Translations under genes and position numbers: made by a program
Assembly: GCF_002080415.1 (NCBI RefSeq)
Contig: NZ_CP020474.1
Span: 310,001 to 374,000, forward strand
Source: Roseovarius mucosus
GTDB taxonomy: Bacteria > Pseudomonadota > Alphaproteobacteria > Rhodobacterales > Rhodobacteraceae
Length of the DNA: 64,000 nt
Reading direction: 5' to 3'
Notes under the pieces: generated by a model
Databases searched by the model: none
What the model was told of the DNA's origin: nothing
What the model saw: the letters and a program-made list of their open reading frames with translations, nothing else
Part shown: positions 52,294 to 61,147 of the stretch, in pieces
Layout: the number at the start of each line of letters is the position of its first letter
How positions within the stretch are numbered: position 1 is the stretch's first letter

Positions 52294-54947
52294 ACTGCCC
52301 CGCGCCCCATATGCTCGGCAATCCGCCGGTTGAGCCAGGCCAGCCCCGCCAGAGAAAGGCCAAGCCCAAGGAACGAGGCCACCCGCACCAGCCCCGCCAA
52401 TCCTGCCATATCGACCAGAAACACCTTGGCCACGGTAAACGCGACCCCGGCCATCGCCACCCGGCGCAGCGTCTCGGACCGTCGCAGCAATGCAATCACC
52501 AAAAGCAGCACCGAGACCAGAATGAGCGCGACCGTGTAGCTGTATAGCTCACCATCGCTAACCCCCGGCACGCTCAAATCATCCCCCTGCCAAAGCCGCC
52601 GGATTTCAAGCCCGAGATACCACGCGCCATAGCCCGCGCCCGCCACGACAAAGACCTGCCGCAGCAAACGTGGCAGATGATCCAGCTTCCACGCGGCCAA
52701 GGCAAAAACCAAGGCAACGGGCAAATAGGCGGCGGCCAATGTATCAAGGATCAGCGGCCCGCTGACGAATTCCCTGCGCCAGAGCACCGGCACAAGCGGA
52801 TTGGTCAATAGCGCCTGCGCCACCAGCGTCACGAGCGCCACCGCGCCCATAGCCGCCGCCAGAGCCAACCGCAGCCATCGCACCACGCGCCCGCCCGCGC
52901 GCAAACGCCAGAGTTGCACCATGGCAGAGGCCAGCCACACCGCCGCCGTCAGGCCCAGACCCGCATGGCCCATCGCCCCCGGCCCCCCCAGCCAACGCTG
53001 CAAAAGCACGCTGAGCACGATCGCCGTGATGGTCCAAACGGCGCTTTCAATCACCACCCGCGTCGTGCCACCGGCCCGCGCCGCCATGACAAACCATGCC
53101 GCCCCAAGCAATATCAGCGGCCCCAGATGCGACAGCAACACATCCCCCAAGCCCGCCTCGCGCACCGCCCAAGAGAGACCGGGATCAATCACCAAACGGT
53201 AGCCGATCACCGCAACGCCCACCTGCGCCACCCCGCCCAAGAGCGGCAGATTGAACCGCCGATCAATCAGCGCCGTCGCCAGCACCATCACCCCAAGCGC
53301 CAGCGTCAACGCCGCCTGGCTCAGCATCACAAAAAGCGCCAAGGTGATCAGCACCAGCGCTGCCCCAGCGAATACCGCTGCCACCAACCGGGCCTCAGAT
53401 CCCCGTGCCCGCACTGCGAACACCACCATCAGCCCCGCCAGGGCCATCACCTGCAAAGCCCAACCATAGGCACCGATCACCATGGCCGGGGTCCAAAGCA
53501 GCTCAAGGATCAGCGCCAGCCCCGGTGCCATCACCGCCGCCCCAAGGCTCCACAGGATCACCGGCACCGTCCCCGCCGCATATCGGGCGCGAAAGGCAAA
53601 AACGACCGAGGCCACCGCCCCGCCCGCCAGAATGACACTCGCCGCCATGGGCATCGGGGATTCGGGCAAGCGCTCGATCCCGGCCATGAACCCCGACCAG
53701 ACTGGCCCCTTCCCAAACCCTTCAAGCGTCACCAGCACCAGCGCCGCCAAAGCCGGAACCAGTGGCACATCTTCCAGCGCCTCAGCCCGCCGCGTGCCAA
53801 GGGTCAATGCTGCCAGCAATCCCGCAAGCAGGCTCAGTGCACCCCAGACCACCAGTGCCTCGCCCGCGTCACGCGCCAGCATCAGCGCAGCAAGGCTTGC
53901 CAATACCACCACGGCCCAGACCAGCCGCACCGGAAAATCAGGATATGCGCCCCTAGCCATGACGCGTCGCAGCAGCGAATTTCCCGCGTGCTGGGGTATC
54001 ATCCGCGCCTCGGGCACCAGCAGCGTCAAAACAACCAGCCCGGCCCAGAACGCCAGATACAGCAGCGCTCCAGCCTCCCCCAGATATAGAAGCGTTGCAC
54101 CGCCCATGCTGACCATCAATGCCAAGACTGAAATCCATGCCCAACGGCGCGCGGCATCCACCGCCAGCCCGACGGCCGCAAGCAGCGCGTAGAAGCCGTA
54201 AAACACCCCCGGCGTATCAGACTGTCCGCCCACCAGGAACGGTGCCACACCTGCGCCGATCAAGCCGAGCGCCGTCAGCACCGGCCCATGGAACCAGCCA
54301 AGTACAACCGCCCCGGCCCCAACACCTATCAGCCCCGCCAAGGCCATGCCCGGCCCGATCAGATCATAAAGGCCCCGCGCCGCCAAAACGCCTGCAAAAA
54401 GCGCGATCACGCCCGACCCCGACAGAACCGACGGCAGGCCCGTGACCGCGCCCGCCGCTTCGTCGCCATAGCGCCGCCGCAGCCGCTCGCCCGCTGCAAT
54501 CAGCGCGGCGCCAAGCGCCAGCGCGCCCATTACCCGCCAAAACGGCGTAAGCACCCCTTGCTCGACGCCGTATTGCACCATGAAGACGCCCGCCAAGGCC
54601 AGCGAGACACCCGCAACGGCCAAGGCCCAATTGGCCCTCAGCCACGCCATCAGTGCCCCAAGCCGGTCCGCCCGCAGCACAAAGGCGCGCGGCGGTGTGT
54701 CCGTTGGCTCGGTCTGAGGCGCAACAACAGATGCGCTTGCCCAGGGTCCGGCCCGGTCCTCGACCACAGGCGCACCCACAGTCTCTGTCACAACTTCTGT
54801 CACAACTTCTGGCGTCGTTTGTCCCAACCCCGCCTCAAGCCGCGCCACCCGCGCCTTGAGCCGCGCATGCGACACCAAGAGATAGGGCACCCCGATCACG
54901 AGGAGCGCCAGTATCCCAAGCCCGATGACAACTGCCAGCGCGTCCAT
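52290..54947 (-). CDS. DUF2339 large polytopic membrane protein
   Basis: An 885-residue inner-membrane protein. An N-terminal helix with a short coiled-coil-like stretch ('VSHARLKARVARLEAGLG', about 25-42) and a cytoplasmic linker (about 45-95) precede a long run of more than 20 hydrophobic helices, the DUF2339 architecture. The signature segment 'NWALAVAGVSLALAGVFMVQ' starts the membrane part. The linker includes a small duplicated unit ('EVVTEVVTETV'), encoded by a 12-bp tandem repeat near 54790. The function of the family is unknown. It follows the YcjF gene by 3 bases. Confidence 0.85.
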   Translation of the reverse strand: MDALAVVIGLGILALLVIGVPYLLVSHARLKARVARLEAGLGQTTPEVVTEVVTETVGAPVVEDRAGPWASASVVAPQTEPTDTPPRAFVLRADRLGALMAWLRANWALAVAGVSLALAGVFMVQYGVEQGVLTPFWRVMGALALGAALIAAGERLRRRYGDEAAGAVTGLPSVLSGSGVIALFAGVLAARGLYDLIGPGMALAGLIGVGAGAVVLGWFHGPVLTALGLIGAGVAPFLVGGQSDTPGVFYGFYALLAAVGLAVDAARRWAWISVLALMVSMGGATLLYLGEAGALLYLAFWAGLVVLTLLVPEARMIPQHAGNSLLRRVMARGAYPDFPVRLVWAVVVLASLAALMLARDAGEALVVWGALSLLAGLLAALTLGTRRAEALEDVPLVPALAALVLVTLEGFGKGPVWSGFMAGIERLPESPMPMAASVILAGGAVASVVFAFRARYAAGTVPVILWSLGAAVMAPGLALILELLWTPAMVIGAYGWALQVMALAGLMVVFAVRARGSEARLVAAVFAGAALVLITLALFVMLSQAALTLALGVMVLATALIDRRFNLPLLGGVAQVGVAVIGYRLVIDPGLSWAVREAGLGDVLLSHLGPLILLGAAWFVMAARAGGTTRVVIESAVWTITAIVLSVLLQRWLGGPGAMGHAGLGLTAAVWLASAMVQLWRLRAGGRVVRWLRLALAAAMGAVALVTLVAQALLTNPLVPVLWRREFVSGPLILDTLAAAYLPVALVFALAAWKLDHLPRLLRQVFVVAGAGYGAWYLGLEIRRLWQGDDLSVPGVSDGELYSYTVALILVSVLLLVIALLRRSETLRRVAMAGVAFTVAKVFLVDMAGLAGLVRVASFLGLGLSLAGLAWLNRRIAEHMGRGAV

Positions 54948-54950
54948 GGA

Positions 54951-55952
54951 TCACCCCTGCCCAAACAGGCCAGTCAGTGCCCGACGCACGACACCTGTCA
55001 CCGAGGGCCTGCGCCCGCGCTGAAACGGCAATGGGCGACACACCTCGATCGCAGCCACGCCCACCCGCGCTGTCAGCGCACCATTGACCACACCTTCGCC
55101 AAACCGTCGCGACACCTTTGACAGCACGCCGCCCCCAGCCACACTGCTGATCAGGTCATCCCCCACGGCCACTGCCCCGGTGGCCAAAAGATGCGCCATC
55201 ACCGCACGGGCCAAGCGCCAACTGCCAAGAAACCCCGCGCGTCCGCCATATATCTCGGCCACTGCCCGGATCATGCGCAGATTAGAGACAAGCGCCCCCA
55301 CCACATCGGCCAAGGCCAGCGGCACCAAAGCCGTAATCATTGCCACCTGCCGCGCCGCAGTCTCGACCTCGCGCAACGCGAGCGCATCGAGAGGGGCCAG
55401 AACCTCGGCCTCCGCCAGCCCCAACAGCGCCTCGGCGTCGAACTGATCCGCCTGCTGTTCTGCAAGCCGCTCAAGCCCCCAAGCCGCCTCGGGGCGCGCG
55501 GCGTAAAGCGCGCGCAGCCGCGCCACGACCGCTCGCGCCGCCTCCAGATCGCCTCCGGTCAGCGCCGCAGCGGCCTCGCGCCGCAGGGTATCGAGCCGCC
55601 CCAATCGGGCGAATCCTGCCATCTCGCGCAGCCCGATCATCGCTGCCACCAGCAAAAGGCCCACGCCCATCGCCGCGACGCCATAGCCCAGCACCGGCAC
55701 CCGAGCGATCAATCCAACTGCGAAATCCCATGCCGCCACCGATACGGCGGCCCCCATCAGCCCAAGCGCCAAACCCCAAAACAGCCGACCCAGCCAAGAC
55801 GGCCCCGCCGCACCGCGCGTGATCACCGCCCGCATCGCCCGCCCGTCTGGCCGCTCAACCAGATCGGGCACGGGCGGCGCGCGGTCCGGTCCCTCGGCGG
55901 CACGCTCCTCCATCTCAATCAATACCGGGCCCTTGGCCTTATCAACGCTCAC
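54951..55952 (-). CDS. YcjF-family (DUF697) membrane protein
   Basis: A 333-residue protein of the YcjF/TIGR01620 type. A charged N-terminus (about 1-55) precedes two transmembrane helices ('LFWGLALGLMGAAVSVAAWD' and 'GYGVAAMGVGLLLVAAMIGL', about 57-105). A helical domain and the DUF697-like C-terminal segment ('MITALVPLALADVVGALVSN', 'GVLSKVSRRFGEGVVNGALT') follow. GTG at 55952 overlaps the upstream acetyltransferase stop (GTGA). In enterobacteria ycjF sits beside ycjX in the phage-shock region; here the same pair is kept with one gene inserted between them. Confidence 0.86.
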   Translation of the reverse strand: MSVDKAKGPVLIEMEERAAEGPDRAPPVPDLVERPDGRAMRAVITRGAAGPSWLGRLFWGLALGLMGAAVSVAAWDFAVGLIARVPVLGYGVAAMGVGLLLVAAMIGLREMAGFARLGRLDTLRREAAAALTGGDLEAARAVVARLRALYAARPEAAWGLERLAEQQADQFDAEALLGLAEAEVLAPLDALALREVETAARQVAMITALVPLALADVVGALVSNLRMIRAVAEIYGGRAGFLGSWRLARAVMAHLLATGAVAVGDDLISSVAGGGVLSKVSRRFGEGVVNGALTARVGVAAIEVCRPLPFQRGRRPSVTGVVRRALTGLFGQG

Positions 55953-56395
55953 GCGCTCACTCCCTCGCCACGCCAGACCATCAGGATATCCGGCAGCCCT
56001 TCATCATTTCCCAGACCCGCACTGCGCGCCGCCTCGACGAATCCTTGGCGCGCATAGAATGCTCGGGCGGCGGCATTGGCCTCGACCACCCAAAGGCGCA
56101 GCACGCCCGCTTCGGCCTTGGCTTCGGCCAAAAGTGCCCGGCCAAACCCCTGCCCACGCAGCACCGGATGGACATAGAGCGCATGCAGGATATCGCCGTC
56201 GCGCACCAAAAATCCGGCAACACGGCCCTGCTCGCGGATCACGCGCACCCATCCCCAACGGATGACCCGTGCCAGCGCGCGAAGATCGTCCCAGTGGCTG
56301 CGCACCCTTGGCAACCATGGCGTGGCACGCGTAAACGCCCAAAGGATCATCGCAAGACGCGGCAAATGCCAAAGCCGCCCACGCGCCGTCTTCAT
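55949..56395 (-). CDS. GNAT-family N-acetyltransferase
   Basis: A 148-residue acetyltransferase with a short basic N-terminal extension. The acetyl-CoA-binding signature is 'LYVHPVLRGQGFGRALLAEA' (about 73-92), and the C-terminal 'LRLWVVEANAAARAFYARQG' (about 98-117) is the classic GNAT ending. ATG at 56395 overlaps the ycjX stop by 4 bases, and its own stop overlaps the ycjF start, so it is locked into the ycjX-ycjF operon. The substrate is unknown; the basic N-terminus ('MKTARGRLWHLPRLAMI') may associate with membrane. Confidence 0.85.
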   Translation of the reverse strand: MKTARGRLWHLPRLAMILWAFTRATPWLPRVRSHWDDLRALARVIRWGWVRVIREQGRVAGFLVRDGDILHALYVHPVLRGQGFGRALLAEAKAEAGVLRLWVVEANAAARAFYARQGFVEAARSAGLGNDEGLPDILMVWRGEGVSA

Positions 56396-57804
56396 AGCTT
56401 GTCCCCCAACAGGAACTGCGCCGCCCGGTCCAGCCGAATATGCGGCGGGCCCTCGCCGGGGCGCAGGTTGAGCGGAGCAGGCGCAAACCGCATCACCTGA
56501 TAGTCCCGCCCCAACCACTCCTTGGCCCCCGCCCGTGCCGGGGCCAAGAGTTGTCCCGGATCATCCGGCAGATCGCCTGCATAAAACGCCGCCTGCCGCC
56601 CGGTCTCGAGCAGCCGTCCACGGACACAGTCGAGCATCTCGCCATTGTGGCTTACCCGTTCCTCGACCGTGGCGCGCAATGCGGCCAAGGCCATTGCCTG
56701 CGTCGTGGCCCCGGCAAACTCGGCCCGGTCCCGCGCCTCACGCAAGAGGGCCGCCATGATCCCCGTCAGTCGCCCATGCTGCGCATGATGCAGGTGATCC
56801 GCCTTGGTCGCGGCAAAGAGAATGCGCTCTACGCGCCGCCCCAAGAACAACTGTGTCAGGAACGCATTGCGGCCCGGCCGGAACGCGCTCAGGATATCCG
56901 CCATCGCCCGGCGCATATCCTCGACCGCCTGCGGCCCCTTGTGGATGGCATCAAGTGCATCCACCAAAACCACCTGCCGATCGATCTTGGCAAAGTGATC
57001 GCGAAAAAACGGCTTTACGACCTCACGCTTGTAGGCGTCATAGCGCCGTGCCATCTCGGCGCGCAGGCTGCCCCGGCCCGCCTTGCCCCCGGGCAGAGGC
57101 GCGAAGGTGACCACCGGCGATCCCGCAAGATCCCCCGGTAAAATGAATCGCCCCGGCGTGCAATCATAGAAACCAGCGGCGCGCGCCGCATGCAAATAAG
57201 CGGTAAAGCCAGCGGCCAAAGCCTGCGCCACGGGCTCATCAAGCGGTGCCGCCGTATCCACCTCTGTCACCTGTGCGAGATAGGCAGCCGCCTCGCTGCG
57301 CGCCCCGATCCGCGCCAGCACCTCGGCGGCCCATTCCTCATAGCTTTTGTCCAACAAAGCCAGATCCAGCAGCCACTCGCCGGGATAATCCACGATATCA
57401 AGATGGATCACACGTGGCCCCGTGACCCCCGACAAAAGCCCCGCAGGCCGCACGCGCAGCGACAGCCGAAGCTCGGACACGGTGCGCGTGCTCTCGGGCC
57501 AATGCGGTTCCGGACCGGTCAAAGCGGCCAAATGCGACTCATAGTCAAAACGCGGCAAGGTCACATCGGGCTGCGGCTGCAGATAGGCCGCCAGAATCCG
57601 CCCCTCGCCCTGCGCCAAAAGGCCGGGCATCCGCCCCCGGTCCATCAGATTGGCGATGAGAGAGGTGATGAACACCGTCTTGCCAGCGCGCGCAAGGCCC
57701 GTCACACCGACGCGGATCACCGGCTCGAACAATGCCTGCCCAACCCGGTCGCCCAAGCCTTCGATGCTGCGCACCACCCCGTCTGCCAAACCTGCAATCG
57801 CCAA
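56392..57804 (-). CDS. YcjX-family P-loop NTPase
   Basis: A 470-residue NTPase of the YcjX/DUF463 family, a stress-linked group with a GTPase-like fold. Walker A is 'IRVGVTGLARAGKTVFITSL' (about 30-49). Further markers are 'VIHLDIVDYPGEWLLDLALL' (DxPGEW, about 131-150), 'QVVLVDALDAIHKGPQAVED' and 'RILFAATKADHLHHAQHGRL' (TKAD, the base-specificity motif). The start is TTG at 57804 with AAGGGG 7 bases upstream. First gene of ycjX-GNAT-ycjF-DUF2339. The 198-base gap upstream to the ThiE-like gene shows no coding signal and should hold divergent promoters. Confidence 0.9.
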   Translation of the reverse strand: MAIAGLADGVVRSIEGLGDRVGQALFEPVIRVGVTGLARAGKTVFITSLIANLMDRGRMPGLLAQGEGRILAAYLQPQPDVTLPRFDYESHLAALTGPEPHWPESTRTVSELRLSLRVRPAGLLSGVTGPRVIHLDIVDYPGEWLLDLALLDKSYEEWAAEVLARIGARSEAAAYLAQVTEVDTAAPLDEPVAQALAAGFTAYLHAARAAGFYDCTPGRFILPGDLAGSPVVTFAPLPGGKAGRGSLRAEMARRYDAYKREVVKPFFRDHFAKIDRQVVLVDALDAIHKGPQAVEDMRRAMADILSAFRPGRNAFLTQLFLGRRVERILFAATKADHLHHAQHGRLTGIMAALLREARDRAEFAGATTQAMALAALRATVEERVSHNGEMLDCVRGRLLETGRQAAFYAGDLPDDPGQLLAPARAGAKEWLGRDYQVMRFAPAPLNLRPGEGPPHIRLDRAAQFLLGDKL

Positions 57805-58002
57805 GAACTGCCCCTTTTTCTCGTGCGCTCAAGATAGAGACCCGCCAGAGGGGTTGCTAGGGGCAATTGCGCCCGGGCGTTCCCCGCAGCCCTGAACCAG
57901 AGCGAGACGGTTTGCATCTGACCCAAGAGGAAGCCCGACCTGCCCAATGGTCAAAGCCGCTTTTCCACGGTATAGGGGCAAAAATCCATCAGGAGCGCCC
58001 CA

Positions 58003-58623
58003 ATGGCCGAGACCGAGCAGCCACAGATTTACCTTATCACCCCGCCCGAATTCGAGCTGAGCGTCTTTCCCGACACATTGGCCCGCGTGCTCGACAGTCA
58101 TCCCGTCGCCTGCGTGCGTTTGGCCCTTGCCAGCCGTGACGAGGATCGCATCGCGCGTGCGGCCGATGCCTGTCGTGAGGTGACACATGCCCGTGACGTG
58201 GCCTTGGTCATCGAGAGCCACTTGATGCTGGTCGAGCGGCATGGGTTGGACGGTGTGCATCTTCCCGATGCCGGACGCTCGGTGCGCGCCGCGCGCAAAG
58301 AATTGGGCGAGGATGCGATTGTCGGCTGTTTCTGTGGCACATCCCGCCATGACGGTATGAACGCAGGCGAAGCAGGCGCTGATTACATCAGCTTTGGTCC
58401 CGTGGGGGCCAGCCCGCTAGACGACGGCGCGCGGGTTGATATGGATGTGTTCGACTGGTGGTCCAAGGTGATCGAACTGCCGGTCGTGGCCGAAGGCGCG
58501 CTTGATTTGGCGCTGGTGGCGCAACTGACACCTATGGCGGATTTTCTGGCCTTTGGCGAGGAAATCTGGCGTGAAGAGGACCCGGTTGCCGCGCTTGGCC
58601 GCTTCATCGCCGCGATGGGCTGA
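58003..58623 (+). CDS. ThiE/TenI-like TIM-barrel protein, degenerate
   Basis: A 206-residue protein of the thiamine-phosphate-synthase superfamily. It keeps 'QIYLITPPEFELSVFPDTLA', 'VERHGLDGVHLPDAGRSVRA' (about 78-97) and 'GEAGADYISFGPVGASP' (about 127-143). Several substrate residues of ThiE are changed: the QLRxK strand reads 'CVRLALASRDED', the NDR segment is 'ESHLMLV' and the HLGQ motif is 'HLPD'. It may be a TenI-like or otherwise specialised member rather than a thiamine synthase. No thi genes lie nearby. It is convergent with olsA (6-base gap). Confidence 0.75.
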   Translation: MAETEQPQIYLITPPEFELSVFPDTLARVLDSHPVACVRLALASRDEDRIARAADACREVTHARDVALVIESHLMLVERHGLDGVHLPDAGRSVRAARKELGEDAIVGCFCGTSRHDGMNAGEAGADYISFGPVGASPLDDGARVDMDVFDWWSKVIELPVVAEGALDLALVAQLTPMADFLAFGEEIWREEDPVAALGRFIAAMG

Positions 58624-58629
58624 GCCTCG

Positions 58630-59466
58630 TCACTCTTGCCCCCGGCGTGTCTCTGGCATGCCGCTGCGCACCTGCGCCTCGGCCCAAGCGGCCAGCGCCT
58701 TGCGGTCCGCAAAGGAATCGACACGCGCCGGGGCGTGATAGACCACACGCACGCGGCCCTGAGGCCGCACCGCCAAAACACGCAAAAGATGCGTGCCAAA
58801 ATCCATATCGCCCCACCAGCCATAAAAGCGGGCATCTTGACCCACGGGGGCCTTATAGATCACCGAAACCGGCTGAACGTTGATTGAATGCTCTAGCCGT
58901 TTGCTAAAGAACGCCTGAAAGAGCGTTGATTTAAAAGGGATAACGCGCATCCCATCGGTAGAGCTTCCCTCTGGAAAAAACAAAAGCTTGTGGCCCGCCA
59001 ACAGGCGCTCTTCAAAAATCTCGGTCTGCGCCTTGGCTTCTTTCGGATCGCGGGTGATGAACACCGTGCCCACCAGCCGCGCCAAATGCCCGATGCCGGG
59101 CCAACCCGCCACCTCGGATTTTGACACGAAATACACCCGCTTACAGGCATTGAGCGCGAAAATATCCAGCCAAGAGACGTGGTTGGCCACCACCGCACCG
59201 GGCACATGCATCGGCGTGCCCACCACCTCATGCCGCATGCCCAGCACGCGAAACACCGCCCAACACACCCATTGCGTCACATAGGGCGTCCACGGACGGT
59301 GCACGCCATACAAGGGCCGCTCGACCAGCCGCAATGCGACCGCGATGACCACGCCCAGCAGAATCACCAGCGCCATACCCAGCCCCCGCAGGCCCACGCG
59401 CAACCACCCGCCGGGTGTCAGCGTGAACTCAGGGGGCGGCACCTCGGACTGCCACCTGAACTTCAA
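58630..59466 (-). CDS. olsA: Lyso-ornithine-lipid O-acyltransferase
   Basis: PlsC-type acyltransferase that adds the second acyl chain to lyso-ornithine lipid, at the inner membrane. The 278-residue protein has an N-terminal helix (about 24-48), the acyltransferase block 'GAVVANHVSWLDIFALNACK' (HX4D, about 89-108), 'KLLFFPEGSSTDGMRVIPFK' (FPEG, about 160-179) and 'NVQPVSVIYKAP'. Its start overlaps the olsB stop by 4 bases, the arrangement of olsB-olsA in Rhodobacter and Ruegeria, which is why OlsA is preferred over a general PlsC. In related marine species OlsA also acylates lyso-glutamine lipid. Confidence 0.9.
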   Translation of the reverse strand: MKFRWQSEVPPPEFTLTPGGWLRVGLRGLGMALVILLGVVIAVALRLVERPLYGVHRPWTPYVTQWVCWAVFRVLGMRHEVVGTPMHVPGAVVANHVSWLDIFALNACKRVYFVSKSEVAGWPGIGHLARLVGTVFITRDPKEAKAQTEIFEERLLAGHKLLFFPEGSSTDGMRVIPFKSTLFQAFFSKRLEHSINVQPVSVIYKAPVGQDARFYGWWGDMDFGTHLLRVLAVRPQGRVRVVYHAPARVDSFADRKALAAWAEAQVRSGMPETRRGQE

Positions 59467-60230
59467 GACGTAATACTCTGTTGATAAATGTTTTTCTGCT
59501 TTTCACTTAGACGGTCTGTATCGAGAATCAGGCAGACATCGGTCGTATTGAACTGATGGTCCACAAAAGCGCCATCGCCAACATAGCCCCCCAATCGCAG
59601 ATAGGCCTTGATCAGCGCAGGCACTTGGCGCATCGCCGCGCGCCGATCTAGATCGCGCGCGGCAATCAGGTCCATGCGCTGAAAATGTCCCTCCCGCGCC
59701 CGCACACGCAGAGTCTCTGGCGCCAGATGTCGCTGATGCAGAAAGCTTAGTGACGGGGCCAGATGCGCGATATCTGTGCCATGAAAACTGGCCACACCGA
59801 ACAGGATCTCGATGCCATGATCCGTCACATAGCGGCCCAGACCGTTCCAGAGATGATACATGCCCGGTCCCCCGCGATAAGATTTCGCCAGACAGGACCG
59901 CCCCAATTCCATCAGCCGCCGACCACTGGTCTTGAGCGCGCTCAGATCGTATTCGTCTTCGGAATAAAATTGGCCTGCGCGCGCGGCCTGATCGTCACGC
60001 AACAGGCGGTAAACGCCGACAACGGCAGCATTATTCGCATCGTCCAACAACAACAGGTGGTCAAAGAACGGATCAAAGCGGTCGCGTTCCAACCGCGCCG
60101 CGTGATCGACCAGCGGCCCGTCACCGCCCAATTCCTCGACAAAGACCTCGTAGCGCAAGCGTTGAGCCGCGCGCAATTCCTCGGGCGTATCGGCCAGCTT
60201 CACACGGAACTTGGGGGCGCTTGCGATCAT
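59463..60230 (-). CDS. olsB: L-ornithine N-alpha-acyltransferase
   Basis: GNAT-like acyltransferase that transfers a 3-hydroxyacyl chain from ACP to the alpha-amino group of ornithine, the first step of phosphorus-free ornithine-lipid synthesis. The 255-residue protein has the family opening 'RAAQRLRYEVFVEELGGDGP' (about 20-39). 'RDRFDPFFDHLLLLDD', 'MELGRSCLAKSYRGGPGMYH' (about 109-128) and 'IEILFGVASFHGTDIAHLAP' follow. It could instead be GlsB, the glutamine-lipid paralogue; the sequence alone does not settle this. A CtrA-like TTAG-N7-TTAAC element lies about 90 bases upstream. Confidence 0.87.
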   Translation of the reverse strand: MIASAPKFRVKLADTPEELRAAQRLRYEVFVEELGGDGPLVDHAARLERDRFDPFFDHLLLLDDANNAAVVGVYRLLRDDQAARAGQFYSEDEYDLSALKTSGRRLMELGRSCLAKSYRGGPGMYHLWNGLGRYVTDHGIEILFGVASFHGTDIAHLAPSLSFLHQRHLAPETLRVRAREGHFQRMDLIAARDLDRRAAMRQVPALIKAYLRLGGYVGDGAFVDHQFNTTDVCLILDTDRLSEKQKNIYQQSITS

Positions 60231-60317
60231 CGGCCTTGTCTCTGGGGTCTGCGCCGCCTTTTAGGCAAGAGCGCCACCAAGTGCAACGATACCACTGGTC
60301 GCAAGGTTCGGCGGTTG

Positions 60318-60333
60318 TTAACCTTTTGCTAAC
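60318..60333 (-). promoter_or_regulatory. CtrA-like half-conserved site upstream of olsB
   Basis: On the minus strand the sequence reads TTAG-CAAAAGG-TTAAC, one mismatch from the TTAA-N7-TTAAC CtrA box. It stands about 90 bases before the olsB start and not far from chpT, which feeds phosphate to CtrA. One mismatch in an AT-rich stretch can arise by chance, so this is tentative. Confidence 0.28.
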
Positions 60334-60338
60334 CTCGA

Positions 60339-60521
60339 TCAGGGATCAAGAAGAGGTATCAGTTCCACGCGATTGCCATCAATCACCACTTTACCCTCTT
60401 CGCGAAAGTTAACCGTGATCCGTCCGCCAATGTTGGATTGCACCTGCCCCGTTCCCCAATCCGGCCTCTGCGGATGCAGCACCAGCATTCCTGGCTCAAG
60501 TATCGAATTCATATCCGTCAT
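60339..60521 (-). CDS. DUF3553 small protein
   Basis: A 60-residue protein with the DUF3553 pattern 'LEPGMLVLHPQRPDWGTGQV' (about 8-27) and 'GRITVNFREEGKVVIDG' (about 33-49), a small beta-barrel resembling the CarD/UvrD-like RNA-polymerase-binding module. ATG at 60521 follows GGGA at a good distance; an ATG three codons later is possible. The same domain occurs as an isolated short protein next to chpT in many Rhodobacteraceae. It is divergent from chpT (26-base gap). Function unproven. Confidence 0.85.
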   Translation of the reverse strand: MTDMNSILEPGMLVLHPQRPDWGTGQVQSNIGGRITVNFREEGKVVIDGNRVELIPLLDP

Positions 60522-60547
60522 GCTGCATCCCGTCCCGGAGTCATCTC

Positions 60548-61147
60548 ATGCCCCAACATACCCATGCTCTTGGCGCTTTGATAGCCTCGCGCATCTGCCA
60601 TGATCTCGTCAGCCCGCTGGGGGCGATCGGCAATGGGCTTGAGTTGATGGGCCTGTCCGGCACTATGGAAGGGCCGGAAATGGCGCTAATCGCGGCCTCG
60701 GCAGCGCAGGCCTTGGCGCGGGTGCGGCTCTTTCGGCTGGCCTTTGGTCAGGCTGAGGACGATCACGTCACGCGGGCCGAAGAACTGCGCGACATTCTTG
60801 GCACCCTGCACGCGGGGGGGCGCATCACGCTTACCCTTCAGATCACCGCTCCGCTGCCACGCCCCATGGCGCAAATCCTGCTGCTTGGCTTGCTGTGCGT
60901 GGAACAGGCCCTGCCGCAGGGCGGGCAACTCGCCGTCAGCCAAACGCCTGAAGGATGGCAGATCGTGGCCACTGCGGCCCGTCTTGCCCCGGATGTGGAT
61001 CTCTGGCGCGCGCTCTGCGCAGAGGGGCCTTGGCCCCGGCCCACCCCGGCGCAGGTGCATTTCCAGCTCTTGCATCACTGCCTCGCGGCGCAGGGCGCAA
61101 CCCTTCAGCGCCAACTCACCGACACAGAGTTTCGCGTCACGCTCTGA
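60548..61147 (+). CDS. chpT: Histidine phosphotransferase ChpT
   Basis: Phosphotransfer protein that passes phosphate from the kinase CckA to CtrA (and CpdR), controlling cell cycle, motility and gene-transfer-agent expression in alphaproteobacteria. The 199-residue product has the phospho-acceptor helix '[20 protein letters not shown]' (His, about residue 18; about 11-30), 'ELMGL' and the degenerate HATPase-like C-terminal domain ('[20 protein letters not shown]'). A GGAG ribosome site lies 7 bases before the ATG. Its last 11 bases overlap the convergent proA gene. Confidence 0.9.
   Translation: MPQHTHALGALIASRICHDLVSPLGAIGNGLELMGLSGTMEGPEMALIAASAAQALARVRLFRLAFGQAEDDHVTRAEELRDILGTLHAGGRITLTLQITAPLPRPMAQILLLGLLCVEQALPQGGQLAVSQTPEGWQIVATAARLAPDVDLWRALCAEGPWPRPTPAQVHFQLLHHCLAAQGATLQRQLTDTEFRVTL

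Noticed and set aside
54780..54812. 12-bp tandem repeat (tctgtcacaact) as a regulatory element
   Set aside because: It lies within the DUF2339 coding region and merely encodes a duplicated EVVT unit in a disordered linker.
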